This document shows, piece by piece, positions 16,907 to 28,800 of a stretch of 52,015 nucleotides of DNA. This DNA comes from SAR324 cluster bacterium (GTDB lineage: Bacteria > SAR324 > NAC60-12). Position 1 is the stretch's first letter; every line of letters starts with the position of its first letter. A program made the position numbers and the translations under genes. The stretch lies in NCBI GenBank assembly GCA_014382365.1, contig JACNJW010000021.1:1-52015 (forward strand), written 5' to 3'. The notes beneath the pieces are model-generated. The model was not told where the DNA came from. It ran no database searches and worked only from the letters and a program-made list of their open reading frames with translations.

Positions 16907-18190
16907 TTAAGAGCTTTGTGGGATCCAGCCGGCAGGAGCATTATTAATCATCGATGGTATCATTCCCAGTGTAATCGTCATCAACAGTACCATTGAACCG
17001 AACAGCAACAGCAACCCATCGTAACGGCTCATTGAGTAACCGAACCAAATCCATGATTCACTAAACAGTCCCAGTTCAAGCGCCTGTCCACTCAAAATAC
17101 CGGAAAGTCCTGTGCCTCCACTATAAAGCGTGAACCAAAGTCCGGTTGCCAGAGATTTGTTTTTTGGAGGAATGAGGGCCAGTGTTTCTGAGGTCATGGC
17201 AATACTGGAGGCAGCTTGTACCATTCCAAAGAAAATCGTTAATATTCCAACAACAAAGCGAATTTCTACTGGAAACAAATTTCGCCCCAAAAAAAGAAAT
17301 AGAATGATTCCAAAGCCAAAATGACAGCTCAAAAACACATATTTTGTACCAAAACGGTCTACCAATCTACCGCCTAAAAAGAATCCTGATAGTGCTCCTG
17401 CAATTAATAGATTTCCAATAAAAACAATCTCAACCTTAGACAAAAGCAGTATATCTTTTTCAATCAAACTAAAAATTTGCGGACATGCACCAGTGAAAAG
17501 AGTCAGCAAAAAACAATATGCACAAAAGGACAGGTACCCTGGTATGGTCAGCACTTTCATAAAACTTTTTTTGAAAGTTTCTTTTTTAACAAAATTTTTT
17601 TCCAATTCAGGAATTTGTTGATAAAAAAACATCCTGATCAACATCAGAATTGCAATGACAGCCAAAATCGCCTGATACATTCCAAGTGTGGGATTTTGTT
17701 CCAAAATGTATATCACCAGCAGCGTGAAGATAATACCCACAGATTGCCATGTTAATCGTAACTGTCCAAAAAAACGTCCCCGAATTTTTTCCGGAATTAT
17801 AGGATGAAGCAGGGCAAACCAGTTTCCAAGGGTCATTGCTGAGCCTATGCCAAAAACTACAATTCCAAGACCAACAATCAGGATTCGGAGTGAATCTGGT
17901 AAATAACTAACACCAATTAAAATGCCAAAACCAAATAATGAAAAAACCATCCCTGTCATACCTAATAGTTTTTTACCAAATATATCTGACAAATAGCTGA
18001 ATGGAATTATGATGACAAATGTTGTTAATGGTAATATTGACAATAATATCAAAATAGTGGAGCTTGATATCCCTAAATGGGAAAAGTAGGATAGCAGTAA
18101 GCCGTTATTGAACGAGAGAAACGACATTCCACCCAGTGATGCCGTAAGCAAAATCATCCGAATAGCATATTTAGTCTCTGAATCAGACAT
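16907..18190 (-). CDS. Major facilitator superfamily transporter
   Basis: This 427-aa inner-membrane transporter has about twelve hydrophobic helices in two halves. The loop-2/3 signature appears as SYLSDIFGKKLLG near residues 63-75 and again in the second half as GGRLVDRFGTKYVF near 272-285, both diagnostic of MFS. A large cytoplasmic loop rich in lysine (LEKNFVKKETFKKSF) joins the halves near 195-210. Substrate is not evident. It follows the methyltransferase gene by 85 bp on the same strand and may share its transcript. No regulator is adjacent. Confidence 0.85.
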   Translation of the reverse strand: MSDSETKYAIRMILLTASLGGMSFLSFNNGLLLSYFSHLGISSSTILILLSILPLTTFVIIIPFSYLSDIFGKKLLGMTGMVFSLFGFGILIGVSYLPDSLRILIVGLGIVVFGIGSAMTLGNWFALLHPIIPEKIRGRFFGQLRLTWQSVGIIFTLLVIYILEQNPTLGMYQAILAVIAILMLIRMFFYQQIPELEKNFVKKETFKKSFMKVLTIPGYLSFCAYCFLLTLFTGACPQIFSLIEKDILLLSKVEIVFIGNLLIAGALSGFFLGGRLVDRFGTKYVFLSCHFGFGIILFLFLGRNLFPVEIRFVVGILTIFFGMVQAASSIAMTSETLALIPPKNKSLATGLWFTLYSGGTGLSGILSGQALELGLFSESWIWFGYSMSRYDGLLLLFGSMVLLMTITLGMIPSMINNAPAGWIPQSS

Positions 18191-18275
18191 TACTTTGTAA
18201 ATGAAATAATATTAAAAAGAAGAGATTTGCTTGTGAAGCAGTAGAGTTGTGAAAAATTTCTCTAAATCTCTCTCT

Positions 18276-19109
18276 TCAGCTATTTTGTTGATAGAGGAAA
18301 AGGCGATATGTTTTAAAGTGAGCAAACTGCTCACCGCTAGTACCGCCGGAAAGATATTTACGGTTGGCTTGTGCAATTTTTTTGCGAAAGACAAAACTGA
18401 ATAATTTACTGAAACGGGGATAGTTGCTGGTCATATAATAAGCCACTATGTTCCAGGTTGGTGCGATTACTTCTCGAATCAAATCACGCATAATATCCAA
18501 TGAAGGTGCAGTTTCTTTGGTGATGTCAATATCCGTGATTTGCTTAAAAGACTGAGTTTGCATATATTTTAGAAATCTCTCAATTTTATGCCCACCACTG
18601 ACTGGACTTTTACCGGGAACATCACGTTTAAAAAAATCACAAATCAGCAGGTGACCATTATTATTGAGAATTTGCAGTGTCATTGTCATGGCTTTTTCGA
18701 GGAGCAAATACTGAAAACTTTCGCTGCACAGAACCAGATCATAAGATTTTTCTGTTTTTAGATCTTCGTAGCGGCATTCGAATATTTCTACCCGATCACC
18801 AAGACGTTCCCTGACATGTTTGGTTAAATTTGGACTTGGTGAGACACAGTCAACAAGATAACCTGCTTCAAGCAGTTTTTCAGAAAATTTACCTGATCCG
18901 CAACCAACATCCAGAATAGAACTTACTCCCTCCGGAATGTGCTTAAGCAAAAAGTCGGCATAGTTTTCCTGTGCTTCAAAAACATTTGCAGGCTCCACCG
19001 TTAAACCCTCCGGCCAGTAACCATAGTGCAGATAATCTGTTTTATAAAAATGCCTGGCAAAGGCCAGTCCGATATCAAGCCCTACTTCTTTTAATTCTAC
19101 TTTGTGCAT
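18276..19109 (-). CDS. Class I SAM-dependent methyltransferase
   Basis: This 277-aa cytoplasmic enzyme has the SAM-binding motif I SILDVGCGSGKFSEKLLEAG near residues 61-80. The motif II region follows as YDLVLCSESFQYLL near 124-137, then a post-II strand HLLICDFFKR near 153-162. The N-terminal HFYKTDYLHYGYWPEG resembles the entry segment of small-molecule methyltransferases (cyclopropane synthase or gamma-tocopherol methyltransferase-like). The acceptor substrate is unknown. The C-terminus is basic (VFRKKIAQANRKYL). It lies 120 bp after gapA, beyond a hairpin that may end the gapA transcript, and 85 bp before the MFS gene. Confidence 0.85.
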   Translation of the reverse strand: MHKVELKEVGLDIGLAFARHFYKTDYLHYGYWPEGLTVEPANVFEAQENYADFLLKHIPEGVSSILDVGCGSGKFSEKLLEAGYLVDCVSPSPNLTKHVRERLGDRVEIFECRYEDLKTEKSYDLVLCSESFQYLLLEKAMTMTLQILNNNGHLLICDFFKRDVPGKSPVSGGHKIERFLKYMQTQSFKQITDIDITKETAPSLDIMRDLIREVIAPTWNIVAYYMTSNYPRFSKLFSFVFRKKIAQANRKYLSGGTSGEQFAHFKTYRLFLYQQNS

Positions 19110-19182
19110 TGATAATTAGTTTTGAGTTTAAAGAAATGCCAGCTTTGAATAATAAAGTGAGGAACAGAACAAGAGAAGAGCA

Positions 19183-19212
19183 GCTGCAGGTTCAAAGTAT
19201 TGCCCCTGCAGC
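19183..19212 (-). terminator. Probable intrinsic terminator after gap
   Basis: A perfect 8-bp G+C-rich inverted repeat (GCTGCAGG and CCTGCAGC, 14-nt loop) lies 17 bp after the gap stop on the minus strand. It is followed by a pyrimidine-rich run containing TCTTCTCTTGTTC rather than a pure U-tract. It probably ends or attenuates the gap transcript. Confidence 0.5.
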
Positions 19213-19228
19213 CTGCAGAAGAAAAAAT

Positions 19229-20281
<1,053 letters not shown>

Positions 20282-20287
20282 CTAACC

Positions 20288-20316
20288 ATCATAGTTTGTT
20301 AAGGTTCTATTGTCTA
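20288..20316 (-). promoter_or_regulatory. Sigma70-type promoter for gap
   Basis: On the minus strand, TAGACA (20316-20311), a 17-bp spacer and TATGAT (20293-20288) give five-of-six matches in both boxes. It is about 50 bp upstream of the gap start, with AAGGAG downstream. Confidence 0.65.
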
Positions 20317-20347
20317 GCTGGGAATCTCTCTAGCCAGCTTCTTTGAC

Positions 20348-21025
20348 TCAGCTTGAAGGTCGATTTTTTATTATTATTTGCTCTCCATCTGCCAAAATCA
20401 TCCGTGTACAGAGCTTGATAAACAAACCACTCTCTACCACTCCCGGCAACATGTTCAGATTTATTTCGAGCTGTTCTGCATTTTCAATTTTCCTAAAATG
20501 ACAATCAATTATAAAATTACCCTGGTCTGTAAGTTGCGGTTGCCCCTGCTTTAGTCTTAGTTCAGGATTTCCCTGCATTGATTCCAGTTGATTAAAAACG
20601 ATTTGCCAACCAAATGGAATTACTTCCACAGGTAATGGAAATGCACCCAACTGCGCTACCAGCTTTGCTCCACTGACGATAATGATTTCTTCTCTTGATG
20701 CAGAAGCAACAATTTTTTCCCTGAGCAAGGCCGCACCTCCACCTTTGATCATGTTTAATTCTGCATCAATTTCATCTGCACCATCAATTGTTAAATCTAT
20801 GTACATTGTCTCAGAGAAATCAATCAGTGGAATACCTTCAGATTCTGCCAGTTCTCGGGTTGAATCCGAGGTGGGAACACCTCTTATTGACAAACCTTCC
20901 CGGACACGTTCACCAAGTTTTTTAACTGCAAACTCTGCAGTCGAGCCAGTTCCAAGTCCCACGATCATCCCATCTTTGACATATTCGCAGGCAGCTTCAG
21001 CAGAGCGTTGTTTTTCTGAAATCAA
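20348..21025 (-). CDS. rpiA: Ribose-5-phosphate isomerase A
   Basis: This 225-aa cytosolic enzyme interconverts ribose-5-phosphate and ribulose-5-phosphate in the pentose phosphate pathway. Family blocks are GLGTGSTAEFAV (about 22-33), DLTIDGADEID (about 77-87, with the catalytic Asp residues) and KGGGAALLREKIVA (about 93-106, with the catalytic Glu and Lys). Length is usual. The start is TTG; no in-frame ATG lies nearby and M19 is too far inside. It begins 8 bp after the thioesterase stop, so the two are probably co-transcribed, and it lies upstream of gap, linking two central carbon enzymes. Confidence 0.93.
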   Translation of the reverse strand: MISEKQRSAEAACEYVKDGMIVGLGTGSTAEFAVKKLGERVREGLSIRGVPTSDSTRELAESEGIPLIDFSETMYIDLTIDGADEIDAELNMIKGGGAALLREKIVASASREEIIIVSGAKLVAQLGAFPLPVEVIPFGWQIVFNQLESMQGNPELRLKQGQPQLTDQGNFIIDCHFRKIENAEQLEINLNMLPGVVESGLFIKLCTRMILADGEQIIIKNRPSS

Positions 21026-21033
21026 AATATTCT

Positions 21034-21474
21034 CTATTGTACAGATTTAATATTGTGGGTGAGGAAAGAGCGTAATTCTTGAAAAGAATCTGGAAAACAA
21101 GGCCGTCCGGAAGAATCGAGGATGGTACCGGTAATCTTTGCACTGATAATCAGTTTTTTTTCAGGCAAACTCAGGATTTCTTGCAGAAACACAAACTTAA
21201 CCTTGGACAGAACTGCCAACTGCAGGTTAACAACAAATTCATCTCTACTTTTCAATGAGCTGCGATATTCTAATTCAGCCTTAGTTATCACCGGGCTGTA
21301 TCCGCACTCAAACAAATCAACAAATATAACGCCATGTGACTCTAAAAATAGATGGCGTGTGTGTTCCAAATAGTTCTGATAAACCGCATTATTTATCACT
21401 CCATAGCGATCCAGTTCGTAGTCCCGAACCGCCATTTCATGTGAAAAGTGAGGTTTATCTATCGAAGAAAGCAT
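21034..21474 (-). CDS. Hotdog-fold acyl thioesterase (4HBT/ALT-like)
   Basis: This 146-aa protein is a single hotdog domain that should hydrolyse an acyl-CoA or acyl-ACP thioester. The active-site helix region is YELDRYGVINNAVYQNYLEH near residues 19-38, with Asp22 as the likely catalytic acid. The VxNNAVYxxYxxHxRHxFLE pattern resembles plant and cyanobacterial ALT-type acyl-ACP thioesterases more than E. coli YbgC, which has Tyr-His at the Asn-Asn position. That family comparison is from memory. It starts 27 bp after the rpoC stop and ends 8 bp before rpiA, so it is likely transcribed with them. Substrate chain length is unknown. Confidence 0.8.
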   Translation of the reverse strand: MLSSIDKPHFSHEMAVRDYELDRYGVINNAVYQNYLEHTRHLFLESHGVIFVDLFECGYSPVITKAELEYRSSLKSRDEFVVNLQLAVLSKVKFVFLQEILSLPEKKLIISAKITGTILDSSGRPCFPDSFQELRSFLTHNIKSVQ

Positions 21475-21501
21475 CAGTAACCATGAAGCTTTAAGCTGAT
21501 T

Positions 21502-24500
21502 TTATGCTGCTTCAGGAACTATTTCTTCAACAACAACTTCTTCAGTTTTTTTATTTTTCTCGGCTTCAGCAAGTTCACGTTCCATTGCTGCTCTAGCTGC
21601 TTCATCTGCAGCACGACGCATTGCTTCAGGATCTATCACACCTTCACCAAGTTCATAATCTACATCCTTGAAGGCATCAAAACCTGTACCGGCAGGAATC
21701 AGCCGACCAAGAATAACATTTTCTTTCAATCCCCGGAAGGTATCGTGTTTTCCTTCCAAAGAAGCATCTGTCAGGACTTTAGTGGTATCCTGAAATGAGG
21801 CTGCAGAAATGAAAGAATCTGTACTAAGCGATGCTTTTGTAATACCAAGCAGTTTTGGTTTTGCCCGAGCGGGACGGCGACCTTCAGCAACTAAATCCCG
21901 ATTGATCTGGTTTAACTCAGTACGGGCAATTTCCTGACCTACCAGCAAACTCGAATCACCTGGATCTTCAACATATGCTCTCCGCAGCATTTGACGAACA
22001 ATGACTTCAATGTGTTTGTCATTGATACCAACACCCTGGAGACGGTATACCTGCTGTACTTCATCCACCAAATATTTCTGCAGGGCTTTTGAACCTTTAA
22101 CTGCAAGAATATCATGCGGATTCGGAGAGCCATCAATCAAAGGATCTCCAGCACGAACATATTCTCCCATATGTACAGTTATGTGCCGTCCGCGTGGAAT
22201 TAGATATTCTTTTGAGTCACCTTTTCCATCTTCTGGGCGGATACGGATGCGCTGTTTTTTCTTTACATCTGAATCAAATTCAACAATCCCGTCAATCTCA
22301 GTAATTATAGCCTGATCTTTTGGAACCCGTGCTTCAAAGAGTTCTGCAACTCTTGGAAGTCCACCGGTAATATCTTTATTTCTAGCAAGTTCCCTGGGGA
22401 TTTTTGCCAGCACATCTCCTGCATGAACCTCTACTCCATTTTCTACAACTAGTTCTGATTTGATCGGCAATGTGAATTCTGTCTTAGTATCATTCTCACG
22501 AATAATAGTTTTTTTCTTACTGTCGCAAATTCCAATCAATGGACGTTGTTCCAAACTTTGTGATTCGTGAATTACCTTACGTGAGACACCTGAAACTTCA
22601 TCAACCTGTTCTTTAAATGTTTCACCTTCACTGATATCCTGAAAATTTACGAATCCAGAAACGTCTGTCATTATCGGAATTGAGAAGGGGTCCCATTCAG
22701 CTATCAAATCACCTTGTTCGACATATTCTCCTTCTTTTTTAAGCAGAATTGCACCCATCGGTAGAGGACGTCTTTCACGTTCCCTTTCGTTAGCCAGATC
22801 ACCTAATTTTGCTGCAGGCACACTCTTATCTCCCTCTACAATTACTGATTCTCCACGTCGTCCAAGAATTACATAATTTCCTTCACGGTTCTTTACTTCT
22901 TTTAGCTCGTCAAAACGCAACACACCACTAAAACCAGCTTCCCACTTATTTTGTTCAGCTGAACGACTTGCTGTTCCACCAATATGGAAAGTACGCATTG
23001 TTAACTGTGTTCCCGGCTCTCCAATACTTTGAGCAGCAATGACACCAACGGCCTCACCCAAGTTTATCAAGCCACCATGACATAAATCTCGACCATAGCA
23101 TTTCCTGCAGACACCCTGTTCAGTCATACAGGTTAAGGCAGACCGAATTTGGACTTTTTCAGTCCTGGAATTTGCAATAATATCTCTTTCCAATTCCTCG
23201 ATCAGAGTTCCTGCAGGTATCAAAATTTCATTTTCAACATCCGGGTTGATAACATCTTCGAGCAAAACACGACCTAAGATCCTGTCACCAAGCGGTTCAA
23301 TGATCTCCCCTGATTCGATCAAAGCAGTCATTTCAATACCATCCAGTGTGCCGCAATCATCTTCCAAAACGACACTGTCCTGAGCAACATCCACCAAGCG
23401 TCGAGTCAGGTATCCTGAGTTTGCAGTCTTCAGTGCTGTATCAGCCAATCCTTTGCGGGCACCGTGAGTTGAAATAAAATATTCCAGCACATTAAGACCT
23501 TCACGGAAGTTTGCGTGAATTGGAGTTTCTATAATTTCACCAGAAGGTTTGGCCATTAAACCACGCATACCGGCCAGCTGCTTCATTTGCTGGTTACTAC
23601 CTCGGGCACCGGAATCTGCCATCATGAAGATCGAATTCACTTTGTGTACACCTTCTTCATCAATGATTTCGTCAGAAAGTCCGGCAGACATTTTATCAGC
23701 AATTCTTTCTGTTGTCCGTGCCCAGATATCGATGACCTGGTTGTATCGTTCTCCATCGGTTATTAAACCATCCTGGTGCTGAATATTAATTTTATTGACA
23801 TCCCCCTGTGCCTTTTTCAAAAGAACAGACTTTTCTTTAGGAATCACCATGTCATCCATGCCGATTGAAAACCCGGCCTTTGTTGCATAGAAATAGCCTA
23901 ATTTTTTAAGATCATCCAGCATCTTAACAGTTTTTATACTGCCAGCTTTTCGGTAGGATTCGTCAACCAGTTCTGCCATTTGTTTTTTCTTCAAATGAAC
24001 ATTGATTGATGCAAACGGAACCTCTTCCGGAATCACCATTGAAAGTATGATGCGGCCAACTGTTGAATCCACAATTGGTCTGCTGATTACAGTATTTGTT
24101 TTTTTGTCTGCACTCTCTGCTTCTGTTACTTTTGCTAAGCGCACTTTGATTTTTGCATGCAGGTCCACACTGCCGTGTTCGTATGCAACCTGAACTTCAT
24201 CACGATTAGAGAATATTTTACCTTCTCCAAGCGCACCTTCACGTTCTCTGGTAATCCAGTACAGTCCCAGCACCATATCCTGAGTTGGTGTCATCATCGG
24301 TTTCCCGTTTGCAGGAGAAAGCACGTTGTTTGTTGACATCATCAGAATTTTTGATTCGAGCTGTGCCTCTACTGAAAGGGGAACATGAACCGCCATTTGG
24401 TCACCATCAAAGTCAGCATTGAAGGCAGTACAAACGAGTGGATGCAACTGAATAGCTTTTCCTTCAATCAAAACTGGTTCAAAAGCCTGAATACCAAGAC

Positions 24501-25785
24501 GGTGAAGAGTTGGTGCACGGTTTAGTAAAATTGGATGTTCTTTAACTACTTCCTCAAGAATAGCCCAGACTTCAGGTGGATTTTCTTCAAGAACTTTTTT
24601 TGCATTTTTGATTGTGTGGATTTCCTGATAATCAATCAGTTTGTTAAAGATAAAAGGCTTGAAGAGTTCCAAAGCCATTTTTTTAGGTAAACCGCACTGA
24701 TGGAGTTTAAGTTCAGGTCCAACCACAATCACAGTTCGACCAGAATAATCGACACGTTTACCAAGTAGATTTTGACGAAAACGTCCCTGCTTTCCTTTAA
24801 GCATATCACTGATAGATTTAAGCGGACGCTTATTTGAACCAACCATTGGACGACCTCGACGACCATTATCAAAAAGTGCATCCACAGATTCCTGCAGCAT
24901 GCGTTTTTCATTTTTGACAATAATGCCTGGTGCCCGTAAGTCAATCAGTCGTTTGAGACGGTTATTTCTGTGTATCACACGACGGTACAAATCGTTGAGA
25001 TCACTTGTTGCAAAACGCCCGCCTTCAAGTGGAACCAAAGGTCGTAATTCCGGAGGAAGTACGGGTAAATTATCAATGATCATTGAATCTACGGCGTTTC
25101 CGGACTGCAATAATTTGCTGACGACACCGAGCCGCTTAGCAATCCGTTTGCGGTGTGTTTCAGAGTTTACTTCCCGCATATCTACCTGCAGCTGTTTTTC
25201 GAGCTCAGTTAAATCTATCCTGCGTAAAAGTGTCTGCACTGCTTCTGCGCCCATTCCCAACTCCAGCTCCGGGTGCTTTTCTTCCAATTCACGATACTGG
25301 TCTTCTTCAACCAGTTCCAGAACTTCAAGTTCAGAATCTCCAGGAGTAAGTACGATGTAGGCATCAAAGTAAAGCACACGCTCCAAGTCTCTCAACATCA
25401 TACCCAGAATAGTTGCAATCCGGCTGGGAACACCTTTGAGGAACCAAACATGAGAGACAGGACAGGCAAGTTTGATATTGCCCATTCGATCTCTACGTAC
25501 CTTGGATTCTATAACCTCCACGCCACACTTTTCACAGGTAATTCCACGATGTTTCATGCGTTTGTATTTTCCACAAATACATTCATAATCATGAACTGGA
25601 CCAAATATTTTTCCACAAAACAGCCCATCTCGTTCGGGCTTAAAAGTCCGGTAATTAATAGTCTCGGAGGTTCGAACTTCTCCAAAAGACCAAGATGTTA
25701 CTTCATCAGAAGTGGCAATTTTAATCCGTACTGCGGAATAATTTTTTGGATTTTCTGCAATTTCAAACAAGTCTCTGAATGCCAT
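21502..25785 (-). CDS. rpoC: DNA-directed RNA polymerase subunit beta'
   Basis: This 1427-aa catalytic subunit of RNA polymerase keeps all core features. The N-terminal zinc ribbon is CICGKYKRMKHRGITCEKCG (about 69-88). The active-site Mg motif NADFDGDQM is near residues 457-465. The second zinc site is in CMTEQGVCRKCYGRDLC near 890-906, and the GEPGTQLTMRTFHIGG bridge/trigger region follows near 928. The C-terminus ends in a charged tail rich in A and E (DEAARAAMERELAEAEKN), longer than the core needs. It is 44 bp downstream of rpoB and belongs to its operon. The gene is intact, with no inteins or frameshifts. Confidence 0.98.
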   Translation of the reverse strand: MAFRDLFEIAENPKNYSAVRIKIATSDEVTSWSFGEVRTSETINYRTFKPERDGLFCGKIFGPVHDYECICGKYKRMKHRGITCEKCGVEVIESKVRRDRMGNIKLACPVSHVWFLKGVPSRIATILGMMLRDLERVLYFDAYIVLTPGDSELEVLELVEEDQYRELEEKHPELELGMGAEAVQTLLRRIDLTELEKQLQVDMREVNSETHRKRIAKRLGVVSKLLQSGNAVDSMIIDNLPVLPPELRPLVPLEGGRFATSDLNDLYRRVIHRNNRLKRLIDLRAPGIIVKNEKRMLQESVDALFDNGRRGRPMVGSNKRPLKSISDMLKGKQGRFRQNLLGKRVDYSGRTVIVVGPELKLHQCGLPKKMALELFKPFIFNKLIDYQEIHTIKNAKKVLEENPPEVWAILEEVVKEHPILLNRAPTLHRLGIQAFEPVLIEGKAIQLHPLVCTAFNADFDGDQMAVHVPLSVEAQLESKILMMSTNNVLSPANGKPMMTPTQDMVLGLYWITREREGALGEGKIFSNRDEVQVAYEHGSVDLHAKIKVRLAKVTEAESADKKTNTVISRPIVDSTVGRIILSMVIPEEVPFASINVHLKKKQMAELVDESYRKAGSIKTVKMLDDLKKLGYFYATKAGFSIGMDDMVIPKEKSVLLKKAQGDVNKINIQHQDGLITDGERYNQVIDIWARTTERIADKMSAGLSDEIIDEEGVHKVNSIFMMADSGARGSNQQMKQLAGMRGLMAKPSGEIIETPIHANFREGLNVLEYFISTHGARKGLADTALKTANSGYLTRRLVDVAQDSVVLEDDCGTLDGIEMTALIESGEIIEPLGDRILGRVLLEDVINPDVENEILIPAGTLIEELERDIIANSRTEKVQIRSALTCMTEQGVCRKCYGRDLCHGGLINLGEAVGVIAAQSIGEPGTQLTMRTFHIGGTASRSAEQNKWEAGFSGVLRFDELKEVKNREGNYVILGRRGESVIVEGDKSVPAAKLGDLANERERERRPLPMGAILLKKEGEYVEQGDLIAEWDPFSIPIMTDVSGFVNFQDISEGETFKEQVDEVSGVSRKVIHESQSLEQRPLIGICDSKKKTIIRENDTKTEFTLPIKSELVVENGVEVHAGDVLAKIPRELARNKDITGGLPRVAELFEARVPKDQAIITEIDGIVEFDSDVKKKQRIRIRPEDGKGDSKEYLIPRGRHITVHMGEYVRAGDPLIDGSPNPHDILAVKGSKALQKYLVDEVQQVYRLQGVGINDKHIEVIVRQMLRRAYVEDPGDSSLLVGQEIARTELNQINRDLVAEGRRPARAKPKLLGITKASLSTDSFISAASFQDTTKVLTDASLEGKHDTFRGLKENVILGRLIPAGTGFDAFKDVDYELGEGVIDPEAMRRAADEAARAAMERELAEAEKNKKTEEVVVEEIVPEAA

Positions 25786-25829
25786 GTTAAGTTGCTGATT
25801 GTGGGTTATAGATTTATGATTATCAAAAT

Positions 25830-28800
25830 TTATACTGTTTCTTCAACTTCCTCAGTTTCTTGAGGAGAATCATCCGGACTTGCTGAACTTTCTTCCTGCT
25901 GTTCCGGTTTAACGGTGACATCTTCGGTAATCTGTGCCGTTTGCTGTTCCTCCAAAAGATCTTCATCTTCATCTTCATCTTCAACAGGTTTTTGGAGCAA
26001 CTCAATATTCAGACACAAGCTTTTCAGTTCACTGATAAGCACTTTAAATGATTCCGGAATGCCTGTTTCCAACTGATGTCGACCTTTGACAATTGATTCG
26101 TATATTTTATTCCGGCCATGTACATCATCCGATTTGACTGTCAACAATTCCTGAAGTGTATAGGCTGCACCATAGGCTTCCAATGCCCAGACCTCCATTT
26201 CTCCAAAACGCTGTCCGCCAAATTGTGCCTTACCGCCAAGTGGTTGTTGAGTTACCAGCGAGTATGGACCAATGGAACGGGCATGTATTTTTTCGTCCAC
26301 CAAGTGATGCAGCTTCAAAATGTAAGCATAACCTACGGTCACTTTCTGACTGAAGCGCTCTCCTGTCATGCCGTCATAAAGCCAGACTTGTCCGGATTTT
26401 GATAATCCAGCCATTTCTGCCATACGGTGAATATCTGATTCTTCCGCACCATCAAAAACAGGAGTGGCCATGTGGATACCTGGCTTGTATTTTTGTACAA
26501 ACTCCAAAAACGTCTCATCATCCATTGAATCAAAATGATTCTTAGCCAGCTCACTATCATAGACTTTGTTCAGAAAACCCCGTATTTGCTTGGCAGGCTT
26601 ATTTTGTTCCAGAAATTCTTGAACCTTCTTACCCAAGCCTTTTGCTACCCGACCTAAATGTGTTTCCAGCACCTGCCCAACGTTCATTCTCGAAGGAACA
26701 CCAAGTGGGTTAAGCACAATGTCTACTGGTGAGCCGTCTTCCATATAAGGCATATTTTCAACCGGTTGAATAGTTGAAACAACCCCCTTATTGCCATGAC
26801 GACCGGCCATTTTATCACCTACTGAGAGCTTCCGTTTTATAGCGATAAAAACCTTTATCATTCTGATAACTCCAGGAGGCAAATCATCACCCTTGGAAAC
26901 TTTCTCACAACGGTCCTGGTAAACATTTTCCAGCAAATACATTTGCTGGAGAGCATTACGAACAAATGTTCCAATTTTCAAATTTAACTTTTTATCAGTA
27001 ATCTGGATACCCTCTGTAGATTTTAAGGGAATATTCTGAAGTACTTCATTACTAATTTTTGTGCCTTTTGAGGCAAGCAATTCTCCTTGAATGGACAGTA
27101 CGTCTGCAGTCAGAGGTTTTTTGTCTGCCACAGAAAGAATCCTGTTTACCAAATTACTGTGAACAATACGAATTTCGTCGTTGTGATCTTTTTCATTACG
27201 CGCCAAAAGTTCCTGCTCAATCTGCCTGGTTCGTTCATCACGCTCAACGCCTTCGCGGTTGAAAACAACAACATTTGTCACTACTCCATCTACTCCCTGA
27301 GGGACCCGAAGTGATGTGTCCCGGACATCTCCTGCTTTTTCACCAAAAATTGCCCGCAGTAGTTTTTCTTCCGGATTGAGTTGCGTTTCACCTTTAGGTG
27401 TTACTTTTCCAACCAGAATATCATTTGAACTGACACTGGTTCCAACTGCAATAATTCCGCTCTCATCAAGATTTTTGAGCGCTTCTTCACTCACATTTGG
27501 GATATCGCGGGTAATTTCTTCTTTACCCAATTTGGTATCACGGGCAACAGTATCAAGAACATCTATATGTACAGAAGTAAAAGTATCTTCATGCATCAAT
27601 CGTTGAGAAACCATGATTGAATCCTCATAGTTATATCCACGCCATGGCATGAAGGCAATATTGATATTTTGCCCCAGAGCCAGTTCACCATTTTCTGTAC
27701 ATGAACCATCCGCAATCACATCACCAGCATTAATAATATCTCCTTTTTTTACAATCGGACGCTGATTGATACAGGTGTTTTGGTTTGAGCGGCGATATTT
27801 TATCAGATGGTAAATGTCAACGTTTGCCGGGACAATTTCATCTTCACTTGAAAGATCAACATCTGCCTGAATCACTACTCTTCCGGCATCAACATCATCC
27901 ACTACCCCCGAACGACTGGCGACAACGCAGCTTCCAGAATCAAGTGCTGCCTGATGCTCAATCCCGGTTCCAACAAGTGGAGCTTTAGGTTTTACCAGAG
28001 GTACACCCTGGCGCTGCATGTTGGACCCCATCAGTGCCCGATTTGCATCATCATGCTCCAGAAAAGGAATCATTGCAGCTGCAACTGAAACTAATTGACG
28101 TGGAGAAATATCAATATAATCAATATTTTCTTTCATTACCATGCTGAAGTCACTGCCGACCCGGGAGGTAATAAAGTCATTGATAAAGGCTTTCTTCTTG
28201 TCTAACTTTGCATTGGCCTGTGCAATACTGTATTTCTCCTCCTCAATTGCAGAAAGGTATTCCACCTTGTCTGTAACTACACCGTTTTCGACTTTCAGGT
28301 AAGGAGTTTCAATAAAACCGAAATCATTGACTCTGGCAAATGTTGCCAGTGAGGCAATCAAACCAATGTTTGGCCCTTCCGGAGTTTCAATAGGACAAAT
28401 TCGACCATAATGCGATGAATGAACATCGCGGACATCAAAACCTGCACGCTCCCGAGTTAAACCTCCTGGACCTAAGGCACTCAAGCGACGCTTATGTGTG
28501 ATTTCTGAAAGCGGATTCGTTTGATCCATAAATTGTGAAAGTTGGCTGCTGCCAAAAAATTCGTGAATCGCACCTGCAACAGGTTTTGCATTTACAATAT
28601 CGTGCAGCATCATTGTTTCAGAATCCTGCAGGGACATCCGCTCCTTGATGGTTCGCTCCATCCTGACCAGTCCAATCCGAAATTGAGTTTCCAGCAACTC
28701 ACCAACACTTCTAACCCTCCTGTTGCCCAAGTGGTCAATATCATCAATCATCCTGTTAGGATGACCTTCTCTGAGCTCAAGCAAATATTTGACTGTCTTC

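Noticed and set aside
21939..22136. Open frames on other frames inside rpoC, rpoB, uvrA, xdhD-like and DMGDH-like genes
   Set aside because: All overlap long, well-conserved genes in another frame, have no motifs, and are shadows.
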